This document shows positions 53,776-62,136 of a DNA stretch of 64,000 nucleotides, piece after piece. The stretch covers positions 1 through 64,000 of the forward strand of contig NZ_FNEX01000001.1 in assembly GCF_900100435.1 (NCBI RefSeq). The letters run 5' to 3'. The translations under genes and the position numbers were made by a program. Every line of letters begins with the position of its first letter. The stretch's first letter is position 1. This stretch comes from Pedobacter sp. ok626. Lineage in GTDB: Bacteria > Bacteroidota > Bacteroidia > Sphingobacteriales > Sphingobacteriaceae. The notes beneath the pieces are model-generated. The model was given only the letters and a program-made list of their open reading frames with translations. It was not told the DNA's origin and did no database searches.

Positions 53776-55010
53776 AAAAAGTCCTATATATCATCCTGAT
53801 CAGCTGCTGTGCAGTTTTCTCCGCTGATGCCAAAGTTATCAAGGTGGGTAAATCGAGAAGTGTGTCGTCTATACAAAGGGCGATAGATCTTTCTCGAAAT
53901 GGAGATACTGTCCTTGTTGATCCGGGCTTATACCAAGAGAAAAATATCATCATTCAAAAATCGATTACTTTAAAAGGTATCAATTATCCGGTGCTTGATG
54001 GCGAAAATAAATATGCCATTATTTCAATAAAAACGAGGAATGCAACTGTAGAAGGCTTTAAATTACAGCATACTGGACGCTCAGAGATCAAGGATCTGGG
54101 GGCAATAATGATTTACGACAGCTACAAGGTGTCGGCATTAAATAATATTTTGGAGGATACAAATTTTGGTATTTACGTTCAGAATAGTAAACGATGCACT
54201 ATAAAAGATAACTCGATAACGGCTTATGGGAAAGATGAAGTCCAAAGTGGAAATGGCATCCATTGCTGGCGGTCTGATAGTCTGATTATCATAGGCAATA
54301 AAATAAAAGGACATCGCGATGGACTGTATTTTGAGTTTGTGAAAAACTCTCTGATCTGGAAAAATGTAAGCACACAGAACGTACGCTATGGTATTCATTT
54401 CATGTTTTCTAATCGCAATACTTATGTGAGCAATATTTTTGAACGCAATGAAGCAGGGGTTGCTGTGATGTATAGCAACCATATTCATATGTATAATAAC
54501 CATTTTTTAGACAATTGGGGCGACGCAGCCTACGGAATTTTATTGAAAGACATTACCGATAGCGATATCTCCGGTAATCATTTTACTAAAAATACGGTTG
54601 GGTTACATATGGAGGGCTGTAGTAGAATTAAGCTGTACAAGAACATCTTTAATAACAATGGATGGGCTGTTAAAATTCAGGCCAGTTGTGACAATAATGA
54701 TTTCAGCAGGAATAACTTTATTGGGAATACGTTCGATATCGGGACAAACGGATCCTTGGTACTGAATACATTTACCGGAAATTACTGGGATAAATACGAA
54801 GGATACGACCTCTTTAAGGATAATATTGGTGATGTACCTTATCATCCCGTAAGCATGTATTCTATGATTATAGATAGCAATCCGGCCGCTCTAATGCTCT
54901 TTAGAAGTCTAATTGTTTCCTTATTAGATAAAACAGAAAAAATTCTGCCGGGTGTGACTCCAGAAAATTTAAGGGATAACAAACCGGTAATGAGACCCAT
55001 ATCTTTATGA
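53772..55010 (+). CDS. nosD: NosD, periplasmic copper-cluster maturation protein
   Basis: A 412-residue protein with signal peptide (1-20), then right-handed parallel beta-helix repeats (SVSSIQRAIDLSRNGDTVLVDPG at the start, followed by repeated GxYxxxSxxxxIxxN-like turns such as NTFDIGTNGSLVLNTFTGNYW). It is the family member that helps deliver copper and sulfur to the CuZ site with the NosFY transporter. It overlaps nosL at its start and nosF at its end (ATGA at both), so translation is coupled. Confidence 0.92.
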   Translation: MKKVLYIILISCCAVFSADAKVIKVGKSRSVSSIQRAIDLSRNGDTVLVDPGLYQEKNIIIQKSITLKGINYPVLDGENKYAIISIKTRNATVEGFKLQHTGRSEIKDLGAIMIYDSYKVSALNNILEDTNFGIYVQNSKRCTIKDNSITAYGKDEVQSGNGIHCWRSDSLIIIGNKIKGHRDGLYFEFVKNSLIWKNVSTQNVRYGIHFMFSNRNTYVSNIFERNEAGVAVMYSNHIHMYNNHFLDNWGDAAYGILLKDITDSDISGNHFTKNTVGLHMEGCSRIKLYKNIFNNNGWAVKIQASCDNNDFSRNNFIGNTFDIGTNGSLVLNTFTGNYWDKYEGYDLFKDNIGDVPYHPVSMYSMIIDSNPAALMLFRSLIVSLLDKTEKILPGVTPENLRDNKPVMRPISL

Positions 55011-55711
55011 TAGTAGCAAAAAATATTACGAAAACCTTTGGAAAATTAAAGGCTTTAAATGACATCTCTGTTTCGTTTAACAAGGGTGAGTGTATAGCCC
55101 TGCTGGGGCCAAATGGCTGCGGAAAAACCACGCTGATCAAATCAATTTTAGGGATGGTTGTCCCAGACAGCGGATCCATTGAATTCAATGGTCGGCCTAT
55201 AAATCGTGAATGGTTATATAGAAGTCAGGTAGGATACATGCCACAGATCGGTCGCTACCCAGAAAATATGACGATTGCAAACGTTATCGAAATGATGAAG
55301 GATATCAGAAAAGACAGTAAGATGCATTTAGATGAGGATCTCATACAAAGCTTTGACCTCGGCGCATTAATGAATAAAAAAATGCATACCCTCTCGGGTG
55401 GTACTCGACAAAAAGTGAGTGCTTGCCTGGCATTTCTATTCAATCCTGATGTTTTAATTCTGGATGAACCTACTGCTGGACTGGATCCGATATCTTCTGA
55501 AAAATTGAAGGATAAGATCATTCTTGAAAAGGAAAAAGGCAAATTGATTTTAATCACCTCACACGTTTTAAGTGAATTGGATGACCTGATCACCGAGGTC
55601 TTTTATATGGAGGATGGAAGGCTGATGTTTTATAAAAAACTTTCAGAGTTAATGACGGATACCGGGGAAGAAAAGCTGTCAAAAGCAATTGTTAAAATTA
55701 TGGTCGCTTAA
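55007..55711 (+). CDS. nosF: NosF, ABC transporter ATP-binding protein
   Basis: A 234-residue ATPase with Walker A GPNGCGKTT (~34-42), signature LSGGTRQKVSA (~124), Walker B VLILDEPTAGLDP and switch His in LITSHVLSE. With NosY it forms the transporter that supports CuZ assembly. It lies between nosD and nosY, with 3 nt to nosY. The C-terminal extension is short compared with the 35226 ATPase. Confidence 0.93.
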   Translation: MIVAKNITKTFGKLKALNDISVSFNKGECIALLGPNGCGKTTLIKSILGMVVPDSGSIEFNGRPINREWLYRSQVGYMPQIGRYPENMTIANVIEMMKDIRKDSKMHLDEDLIQSFDLGALMNKKMHTLSGGTRQKVSACLAFLFNPDVLILDEPTAGLDPISSEKLKDKIILEKEKGKLILITSHVLSELDDLITEVFYMEDGRLMFYKKLSELMTDTGEEKLSKAIVKIMVA

Positions 55712-55714
55712 AAG

Positions 55715-56482
55715 ATGAAAAAAATATTAAAATACGTAATCGTAGATATCATTCAAAACAAGATAGTTTTAATCTATACCTTTCTCTTGTTGTTGATTTC
55801 CTTAAGTGTCTTTAATTTGGAAAGTAATTCTGCAAAGGGCTTGCTCAGTCTTTTAAACATTATACTCATATTGGTACCCTTAATCAGTATTATTTTTTCG
55901 ACAATTTATATTTACAATAGTTCTGAATTTATAGAGTTACTGGTTAGCCAGCCTGTAAAAAGAAAGTCCATTTGGCTAAGTTTATTTGGTGGACTGGCGG
56001 CATCATTGTCACTCGCTTTTTTTATTGGAGCGGGGATACCCATTCTGTTGTATCATGCCGATGCAACGGGCATCACCATGATTTTAACAGGGCTATTTTT
56101 AACGATTATTTTTGTAAGTATAGCCCTGCTAGCTGCGGGTATTACCCGCGATAAAGCGAGAGGAATAGGGCTATCCATACTGCTGTGGCTCTATTTTTCT
56201 CTCATTTTTGATGCACTGGTCTTATTTTTTTTATTTCAGTTTCAGGACTACCCGCTGGAAAGAGCGATGGTCTTTTTTAGTTTTCTTAATCCGATTGATT
56301 TAGGGCGTGTTCAAATCTTATTGCAAATGGATATTTCCGCATTAATGGGCTATACAGGGGCAATATTTAGAGAGTTTTTTGGAAATCAGGTTGGAGTGGC
56401 GCTTTCTTTTTTTGGTTTATTTGTCTGGGTTGTAATACCGTTATTTATATCGTTGAGGAAGTTTGATAAAAAAGATTTATAG
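55715..56482 (+). CDS. nosY: NosY, ABC transporter permease
   Basis: A 255-residue membrane protein with six hydrophobic segments (first at ~18-35, IVLIYTFLLLLISLSVF; last at ~230-248). It contains the NosY-type segment SSEFIELLVSQPVKRKSIWLSLFGGLAASL and NPIDLGRVQILLQMDISALMGYTGA. It completes the NosDFY maturation system. No terminator was seen after it. Confidence 0.92.
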   Translation: MKKILKYVIVDIIQNKIVLIYTFLLLLISLSVFNLESNSAKGLLSLLNIILILVPLISIIFSTIYIYNSSEFIELLVSQPVKRKSIWLSLFGGLAASLSLAFFIGAGIPILLYHADATGITMILTGLFLTIIFVSIALLAAGITRDKARGIGLSILLWLYFSLIFDALVLFFLFQFQDYPLERAMVFFSFLNPIDLGRVQILLQMDISALMGYTGAIFREFFGNQVGVALSFFGLFVWVVIPLFISLRKFDKKDL

Positions 56483-56534
56483 GATAAAGATTAGCAGTGC
56501 AATAGAACTTTAGTAGGTTTAAATGACAATGAGG

Positions 56535-56587
56535 ACGACACCAGTTATGTTCGTGTGCTGCCCGATGCTTAAACTATACAAGTACAA
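56535..56587 (+). pseudogene. Remnant of the AraC-family gene found intact at 59436
   Basis: The stretch reads DTSYVRVLPDA then stop, matching DRSYIRVLPDTCVELF of the downstream AraC protein, and the DNA after a ~20-nt deletion continues as AAACTATACAAGTAC, identical to 59569-59583. It is a short duplicate or relic. From 56588 to 56733 a further reading (WGKEIGQKLITKLKDKGYLKE, stop ~56699) looks like another gene end that I cannot identify. Confidence 0.5.
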
Positions 56588-56733
56588 AAAACTCATTTGA
56601 TTTCTTAAAAAGCGATACTTTCAGGTCGGGAATGGGGTAAAGAAATAGGCCAAAAATTGATCACTAAACTTAAGGATAAAGGATACTTGAAAGAATAGAA
56701 GAGGAATTGATCTGAATTATATATTTTTACCAA

Positions 56734-57045
56734 GTGAAGTTCATAGCCCTGATTTTATCTGTAATCGTACTTTTCTTAACAACAGTTCCCTGTTGTGCAT
56801 TAGAGGATGATCAAGCGTATCATCAGGAGGAGAAAGCACATAAATGTATTGATAAGGATGATGATTGTTGTAAAGATTGTTCACCTTTTTATGTTTGTGG
56901 GAGATGCGTAGGTTTCACCATTACTTCCTATTCGGCAATCACTTTTGGAACTTATTTAAGGCCGGTTCAGCATGACAGTATTTATCTTCCTGTTGAACTT
57001 ACCCAGACTACATCATTCATTTGGCAACCGCCAAAATTAAGTTAG
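56734..57045 (+). CDS. Small Cys-rich exported protein (DUF6660-like)
   Basis: A 103-residue protein with a signal segment (1-22), then a Cys-rich centre: EKAHKCIDKDDDCCKDCSPFYVCGRCVGFTI. The CSPFYVCGRC pattern resembles CTPFCxCxCC proteins (DUF6660) encoded upstream of TonB receptors in Bacteroidota. It starts with GTG and is 57 nt upstream of a TonB receptor. Metal binding is likely from composition but not shown. Confidence 0.6.
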   Translation: MKFIALILSVIVLFLTTVPCCALEDDQAYHQEEKAHKCIDKDDDCCKDCSPFYVCGRCVGFTITSYSAITFGTYLRPVQHDSIYLPVELTQTTSFIWQPPKLS

Positions 57046-57102
57046 AATTTTAGTGCAGCCATTTGAGGCTGAATTTATTCGAATTACTTAATTATAAAAT
57101 AC

Positions 57103-59286
57103 ATGATAAAGAAATTAGTTGTGCTTATGGCAGCGCTGTTTTTTACAGTTTCTGTCTATGCTCAAAATACTTATAAAGCGATCATTAAAGATGCAAAGAC
57201 AAATCAAACTATACCCGGAACAACGCTAAAAATTCAGGGTACAAATATCAGTTCAATTTCGGCAACTGATGGCTTAATCACTTTGAATAATGTACCGTCA
57301 GGCAAGCAGATTCTACGGTTTAGTTATATCGGTTTTAAGACCAGAACTGATACTTTAACTTTTCCACTAGTGCAAACAGCCCCGATGCTAATCACATTGG
57401 AAGCAGCAGAGGGAGAAGAAGAATTGGATGAGGTAGTCGTTTCCGCAACAAGAGGGAGTCGAACCATTGATAATATCCCCACAAGAGTAGAGGTGATTGC
57501 TGGGGAAGAGCTTGATGAGAAAGGTAATATGAAGCCCGGAGACATCAGAATGATGCTTGCTGAAAGCACTGGTATCCAAACGCAACAAACTTCTGCAACC
57601 AGTGGTAATTCAAGCATTCGTATTCAAGGACTAGATGGGAAATATACACAGATCATTCGTGATGGGTTTCCTTTATATTCAGGTTTTTCAGGTGGCTTAG
57701 GGCTGTTACAGATTTCCCCTTTAGATTTGCAACAGGTCGAGGTAATCAAGGGGTCATCCTCTACATTATATGGTGGTGGTGCAATTGCAGGTTTAGTAAA
57801 TCTTGTTTCAAAAAAGCCGACAGAAGAGCGTCAGCTTAACTTTCTTTTAAACGGGACTTCCGCATTAGGACTTGACGCCAGTGGGTTTTACGGACAGAAA
57901 TTTGAAAAGTTAGGAGTTACAGTATATGGTGCTTATAACCACGGAACGGCTTATGATCCGTCGGATATTGGATTAACTGCGATACCTAAGTTTGATCGTT
58001 TCACGCTTAACCCAAAACTATTTGTTTATTTTAACAATGTCACTACGCTTTCCGCAGGATTGAATACGACTATTGAAAAACGAATAGGTGGTGATTTGGA
58101 ATACATTAAGGGGAATGGTGATGCTGAACACAGTTATTTTGAAGAGAATAAAACAAACCGCTACAGTACGCAAGTAGAATTAGGTCATAAGTTGAACGAT
58201 GATGAAAAACTGACTTTTCGTAATGCTGTCAGTTATTATGACCGAAGCATCCAGTTGCCTGCTTATTTATTTTCTGGCGTACAGCTATCCACTTACAGTG
58301 AAGCTAATTATAGCCGAAATGGAAAAAAGGTGGACTGGGTTGCCGGGTTAAACTTCCTTACTGAACATTTTAAAGAAGACCAAAATGCCAATACGGCACT
58401 TAGAAGCTACAATTATAGCACCATAGGTGCTTTTGTGCAAAATACATGGAACGCCACAGAAAAATTTATCATTGAATCTGGGATCAGGGGTGACTATCAT
58501 AATGAATATGGCTTTTTCTTTTTGCCAAGGATTTCGGGTTTATGGAAAATTAACGAACATTTCTCTACCCGTTTAGGTGGTGGATTGGGTTATAAAGCGC
58601 CGAGTGTATTTACTGAAGATGCAGAACGTATCCAGTTTAGGAATGTGCTTCCAATTGATGTAGCAAACACCAAAGCCGAACGTTCTTATGGTGCAAATTA
58701 TGATGTTAACTACCGCACAAGTCTTTTTGATGATAAGCTGGGTTTTAGTATCAACCAAATGTTTTTCTATACGCGTATTAAAAATCCAATTTTGTTAAGT
58801 CCTGTTGCAGGGGGGAATCTCCAATATATTCAACCCAAAGGAAATCTGGATACAAGAGGAATGGAAACTAATGTAAAGATCACTTACAGCGATTTTAAGC
58901 TCTTTATTGGGTATACCCTGGCCGATGTAAATCAACATACTGAAACTACGAGCAGTACTTACCCTTTGGTTTCTAAACACCGCTTAAATAACGTATTGAT
59001 GTATGAAGTGGAAGATCAATGGAAAATTGGAGCAGAAGCTTATTATTTTAGTCGCCAAAAATTAAATGATGGCAGTACAGGAAAGAGTTATTGGACGGCC
59101 GGATTAATGGCGGAAAAACTTTGGGAGCGGTTTTCCATTTTTATAAACTTTGAAAATTTCACAAATACCCGTCAGACGAAATTTGATTCTATTTATACAG
59201 GAACAATAACTAACCCTACTTTCAGGGATATTTATGCGCCTGTAGATGGATTTGTAATCAATGGTGGAGTAAAGATTAAACTTTAA
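57103..59286 (+). CDS. TonB-dependent outer-membrane receptor
   Basis: A 727-residue receptor with signal peptide (1-20), carboxypeptidase D regulatory-like domain (~22-105, AIIKDAKTNQTIPGTTLKIQGTN), TonB box region (LDEVVVSATRGSRTIDNIPTRVEVI), plug (~115-230, RIQGLDGKYTQIIRDGFPLYSGFSG) and barrel ending VDGFVINGGVKIKL. It is in the CirA/FepA-like group, so a siderophore, cobalamin or metal complex is more likely than a glycan; no SusD is present. The Cys-rich peptide upstream and an AraC gene downstream look like its partners. Confidence 0.85.
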   Translation: MIKKLVVLMAALFFTVSVYAQNTYKAIIKDAKTNQTIPGTTLKIQGTNISSISATDGLITLNNVPSGKQILRFSYIGFKTRTDTLTFPLVQTAPMLITLEAAEGEEELDEVVVSATRGSRTIDNIPTRVEVIAGEELDEKGNMKPGDIRMMLAESTGIQTQQTSATSGNSSIRIQGLDGKYTQIIRDGFPLYSGFSGGLGLLQISPLDLQQVEVIKGSSSTLYGGGAIAGLVNLVSKKPTEERQLNFLLNGTSALGLDASGFYGQKFEKLGVTVYGAYNHGTAYDPSDIGLTAIPKFDRFTLNPKLFVYFNNVTTLSAGLNTTIEKRIGGDLEYIKGNGDAEHSYFEENKTNRYSTQVELGHKLNDDEKLTFRNAVSYYDRSIQLPAYLFSGVQLSTYSEANYSRNGKKVDWVAGLNFLTEHFKEDQNANTALRSYNYSTIGAFVQNTWNATEKFIIESGIRGDYHNEYGFFFLPRISGLWKINEHFSTRLGGGLGYKAPSVFTEDAERIQFRNVLPIDVANTKAERSYGANYDVNYRTSLFDDKLGFSINQMFFYTRIKNPILLSPVAGGNLQYIQPKGNLDTRGMETNVKITYSDFKLFIGYTLADVNQHTETTSSTYPLVSKHRLNNVLMYEVEDQWKIGAEAYYFSRQKLNDGSTGKSYWTAGLMAEKLWERFSIFINFENFTNTRQTKFDSIYTGTITNPTFRDIYAPVDGFVINGGVKIKL

Positions 59287-59308
59287 GAAACCCTATAAAA
59301 GATAAGTG

Positions 59309-59336
59309 GTGATTGATAAGTCAATCACTGCTTTTT
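59309..59336 (+). terminator. Intrinsic terminator after the TonB receptor
   Basis: GTGATTGA (59309-59316) and TCAATCAC (59321-59328) form an 8-bp stem with a TAAG loop, followed within 4 nt by TTTTT. Confidence 0.75.
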
Positions 59337-59421
59337 AGTACGTATTTTACCTTTTGAAGTATTCTTTTTCTAGGGCTTCGGTCGGGAAGGATTGTCAGAT
59401 AGGTAATTTCGGATAATGAAT

Positions 59422-59429
59422 TATATTTG
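59422..59429 (+). promoter_or_regulatory. Putative -7 box of the AraC gene
   Basis: TATATTTG, a full TAnnTTTG match, ends only 6 nt before the ATG at 59436. If used, transcription would begin at or very near the start codon, giving a leaderless mRNA. Confidence 0.4.
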
Positions 59430-59435
59430 CAAAGT

Positions 59436-60218
59436 ATGCGTATACAATCCTATGATATTATACCTGCTTTGCAGCCGCATGTGAAATCGATATGCACGAT
59501 GGAGTGTGAGAGTGGTGCCGATAGAAGTTATATTCGTGTGCTGCCCGATACTTGTGTAGAACTGTTTTTAAACTATACAAGTACACCAGTGGCTATCATT
59601 AATGATGAGTTACATAAATCCAGCATCTTTACTTTTCGGATGAGTAGGCCTATGGATATACAAATGCGAAAGGGGGAAGGGGTTGTTGCCATTTGTTTCC
59701 AACCGGGCATGGCGTACAAGTTTATTCAAGTTCCGATGGATATACTATCCGATACAACTACCGACCTTGCTGATGTATGGGGATTTATGGGGCCCGAGAT
59801 AGAAGATAAAATGGCGGGATTTAGCAATAACGAAATGCGTGTAAACCTGATACAACAATATCTGTTTAAGGCGTTAGCCAATGTTAAAGATGATTTGCCG
59901 ATAGTAGATTGTCTAAAGCAGGTGCAATTGTCAGGGGGACTGATCCCTGTAGGAAAGCTCGTCAGTAATACCGGGCTCAGCCAGCGCCATCTTTCAAGAA
60001 AGTTTCATGAGCATGTTGGTTTGTCACCTAAAGAATATCTGCGTGTTTCCAGGTTCATACGGTCACTTAATCACTTGAAAAGATATCCTGCACTTTCACT
60101 TACTGAAGTTGCCTACAAAAGTGGTTATTACGATCAAGCTCATTTTATCCGAGATTATAAAGATTACACAGGGGCTACACCACGTCAGTTACTGCAGGCT
60201 GAACATATTTTTTATTGA
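59436..60218 (+). CDS. AraC family transcriptional regulator
   Basis: A 260-residue protein. The N-terminal ~150 residues (IIPALQPHVKSICTMECESG..IRVLPDTCVELFLNYT) match the DUF6597-type sensor region; the C-terminal ~100 (GGLIPVGKLVSNTGLSQRHLSRKFHEHVGLSPKEYLRVSRFIRSL and LTEVAYKSGYYDQAHFIRDYKDYTGATPRQ) are the two AraC helix-turn-helix motifs. A TTG at 59427 lies in the -7 box and is not a likely start. A relic of the same gene exists at 56535. Target genes are not evident; the TonB receptor upstream is a candidate. Confidence 0.85.
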   Translation: MRIQSYDIIPALQPHVKSICTMECESGADRSYIRVLPDTCVELFLNYTSTPVAIINDELHKSSIFTFRMSRPMDIQMRKGEGVVAICFQPGMAYKFIQVPMDILSDTTTDLADVWGFMGPEIEDKMAGFSNNEMRVNLIQQYLFKALANVKDDLPIVDCLKQVQLSGGLIPVGKLVSNTGLSQRHLSRKFHEHVGLSPKEYLRVSRFIRSLNHLKRYPALSLTEVAYKSGYYDQAHFIRDYKDYTGATPRQLLQAEHIFY

Positions 60219-60282
60219 TGTCCGTTTTATACAATTAAACGTTATTGAATCTAGACATTTTTGCAATATAAATATTAACAAC

Positions 60283-60825
60283 ATGCGAAAACTAATAATG
60301 GGATTGGCCATAACATTGGATGGGTATATTGAAGGACCTAATGGCGAGTATGACTGGTGTTTTACAGATCAGGATTACGGATTAAACGAATTTTTTGAGC
60401 GCATTGACGCGATGTTCATCGGACGTAAGAGTTATGAAATGGCACAACGGCATAGCGAAAGTAATCAGGGTGAGGTTGTACCAGGGATGCCTGCATTGAT
60501 AGAATACGTATTTTCTAATACGTTGACATCGGTAAAAGAAGGTGCTGTACTGATATCGGGAGATGGTATCGCTGAAGCACGAAGAATAAAAAATCAGCCT
60601 GGAAAAGATATCTGGTTATTTGGTGGTGCTTCGCTATTTGACAGCCTAATGAAGGAGGGCTTGGTGGATGAATTGTGGATGTCTGTGCACCCGATATTGC
60701 TTGGTAGTGGTAAGCTTCTGTTCCGCGAACAGGATGGAAGAACCAAGCTCAGGTTACTGGAGAGTAAGGTCTATGAGACTGGGCTAGTATCAGTCCGTTA
60801 TGGTGTCGACAAAACACATGCATAA
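60283..60825 (+). CDS. RibD C-terminal/dihydrofolate reductase-like reductase
   Basis: A 180-residue protein with the family start MRKLIMGLAITLDGYIEGPNGEYDWC, the FIGRKSYEMA helix, KDIWLFGGASLFDSLMKEGLVDELWMSVHPILLGSGKLLF and a closing strand, as in the many RibD-C-type reductases of unknown substrate (YwjB-like). It is a soluble NAD(P)H enzyme. A frame from 60109 overlaps the AraC gene by 110 nt and is rejected in favour of ATG 60283. Confidence 0.82.
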   Translation: MRKLIMGLAITLDGYIEGPNGEYDWCFTDQDYGLNEFFERIDAMFIGRKSYEMAQRHSESNQGEVVPGMPALIEYVFSNTLTSVKEGAVLISGDGIAEARRIKNQPGKDIWLFGGASLFDSLMKEGLVDELWMSVHPILLGSGKLLFREQDGRTKLRLLESKVYETGLVSVRYGVDKTHA

Positions 60826-60833
60826 ACGCTATT

Positions 60834-60869
60834 AAAAACCCCTAGATGTAATAGTTTAGAGGTTTTTTT
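60834..60869. terminator. Bidirectional terminator between convergent genes
   Basis: AAAAACCCCTA (60834-60844) faces TAGAGGTTTTT (60858-60868) with one unpaired C and a 13-nt loop; T-runs follow on both strands. The stop of the minus-strand symporter (60856-60858) lies in it. Confidence 0.75.
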
Positions 60870-62070
60870 CATTTTTTGACATCACGACTGTGGCGACGCC
60901 ATGTCCTATTGTATTGGTGATCGCTCTTGCTTCACTCATAAATCGGTCTACGCTGAGCAGAATTGCCAGACCTTCAACAGGTATCTTATGGATGGCTGTA
61001 ATGGTTGTGGCCATGGCAATAAAGCCTGTTCCAGCTATTCCTGTTGCCCCTTTAGAAGTCATCATGATGATTAGGATAATAGTTAAGATCTCCGTGAAAG
61101 AAAAACTAACCTGGTAAAGCTGGGACAGGAAGATAACTGCAATGCCTATGTAAAGAGAGGTTCCGGTCAGGTTAAAGGAGTTCCCTGTAACTGTTACCAA
61201 ACTTACCACCGATCTTTTGTACCCCATCTTTTCTAGTTTATCCATCAGCAAGGGCAATACCGAAGCTGAAGAAGATGTACCAAGTACCCAAAGTAGCTCC
61301 TGCTTGATGTCGTTTAGGAAATTGATGATGTTTACCTTAAAGAAATAAAGGATCCCACCAAAAACAATAATGATAAACAAGAACATCGTCAGATAAGTTC
61401 CCGCAACCAGTTTGCCGATTGGAACCAACGATTCAGGGCCAAATTTTCCAACAGTGTAAGCAATTCCGCTGTAAGCAGCGAGGGGGGCAAGCAAAAATAT
61501 ATACCTCAATATTTCAAAGATCAGGTTCCTGATCTTGTCAAGACGACTGGCTATCTGGTATTTGTATTTCGAACGATTGATCATAAGACCGATGATACAA
61601 CCCAATAATAAGAATATGAGGGGATAAAGATTGAGTATTGCATTGCTCCAGTAACTATCTACACCTGCGACCTGAAATTCGGGAGTCAGCAGTTGAAAAC
61701 TTGTTAGGTTAATTGCGCCGGGATTGATGATAAAGGTAAAACAGATTCCAAAAACGATTGCAATAAAACTTATCAGTTCGAAGTAGAGCAATGATTTTAA
61801 ACTGAGCCAACCCGCAGCCCTTAAGTCTACAATTCCTGCAAAAAAGGAAACAACGATAAGGAATATGACAGGAGCAATAAAGGGTTTAATGATCTCCACG
61901 AAAACAGTGGCGATGATCTGGGTCTTCACTGCAAAAACAGGATATAGTATTCCAGTACATATCCCTAAAAAAATCGCCAGCAGAACTTGTAAACTTAAGT
62001 GCTTCTGAAGTTTCTGAATCAAATCAGAATTTACTTTTGTCTCTATCAAGGAATCTTCAATTAAACCCAA
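60856..62070 (-). CDS. Dicarboxylate/amino-acid:cation symporter (DAACS family), copy 1
   Basis: A 404-residue membrane protein with the GltPh-like fold: about eight helices and two re-entrant loops. Landmarks are SSSASVLPLLMDKLEKMG (serine-rich HP1 loop), VTGNSFNLTGTSLYIG (TM7, NMDGT-like motif with N-L-T-G-T), SKGATGIAGTGFIAM (HP2) and SVDRFMSEARAITNTIGHGVATVV (TM8, ligand-contacting Asp/Arg/Asn). It imports dicarboxylates, aspartate or glutamate with Na+ or H+. The TM7 motif NLTGT differs from NLDGT in copy 2, losing an Asp, so the pair may differ in cation or substrate. Confidence 0.88.
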   Translation of the reverse strand: MGLIEDSLIETKVNSDLIQKLQKHLSLQVLLAIFLGICTGILYPVFAVKTQIIATVFVEIIKPFIAPVIFLIVVSFFAGIVDLRAAGWLSLKSLLYFELISFIAIVFGICFTFIINPGAINLTSFQLLTPEFQVAGVDSYWSNAILNLYPLIFLLLGCIIGLMINRSKYKYQIASRLDKIRNLIFEILRYIFLLAPLAAYSGIAYTVGKFGPESLVPIGKLVAGTYLTMFLFIIIVFGGILYFFKVNIINFLNDIKQELLWVLGTSSSASVLPLLMDKLEKMGYKRSVVSLVTVTGNSFNLTGTSLYIGIAVIFLSQLYQVSFSFTEILTIILIIMMTSKGATGIAGTGFIAMATTITAIHKIPVEGLAILLSVDRFMSEARAITNTIGHGVATVVMSKNEKNL

Positions 62071-62136
62071 TTAACTTTTAACAAATTTACACAATTTGCG
62101 TTAAATGAGCCCGCTTGTTTAATGGCATCACGCTTA

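Noticed and set aside
56588..56733. Possible second gene fragment before the Cys-rich peptide
   Set aside because: About 20 codons only, family not recognised; mentioned with the AraC relic but not called.
60109..60282. Upstream extension of the RibD-like reductase
   Set aside because: Overlaps the AraC end; the family's usual N-terminus begins at 60283.
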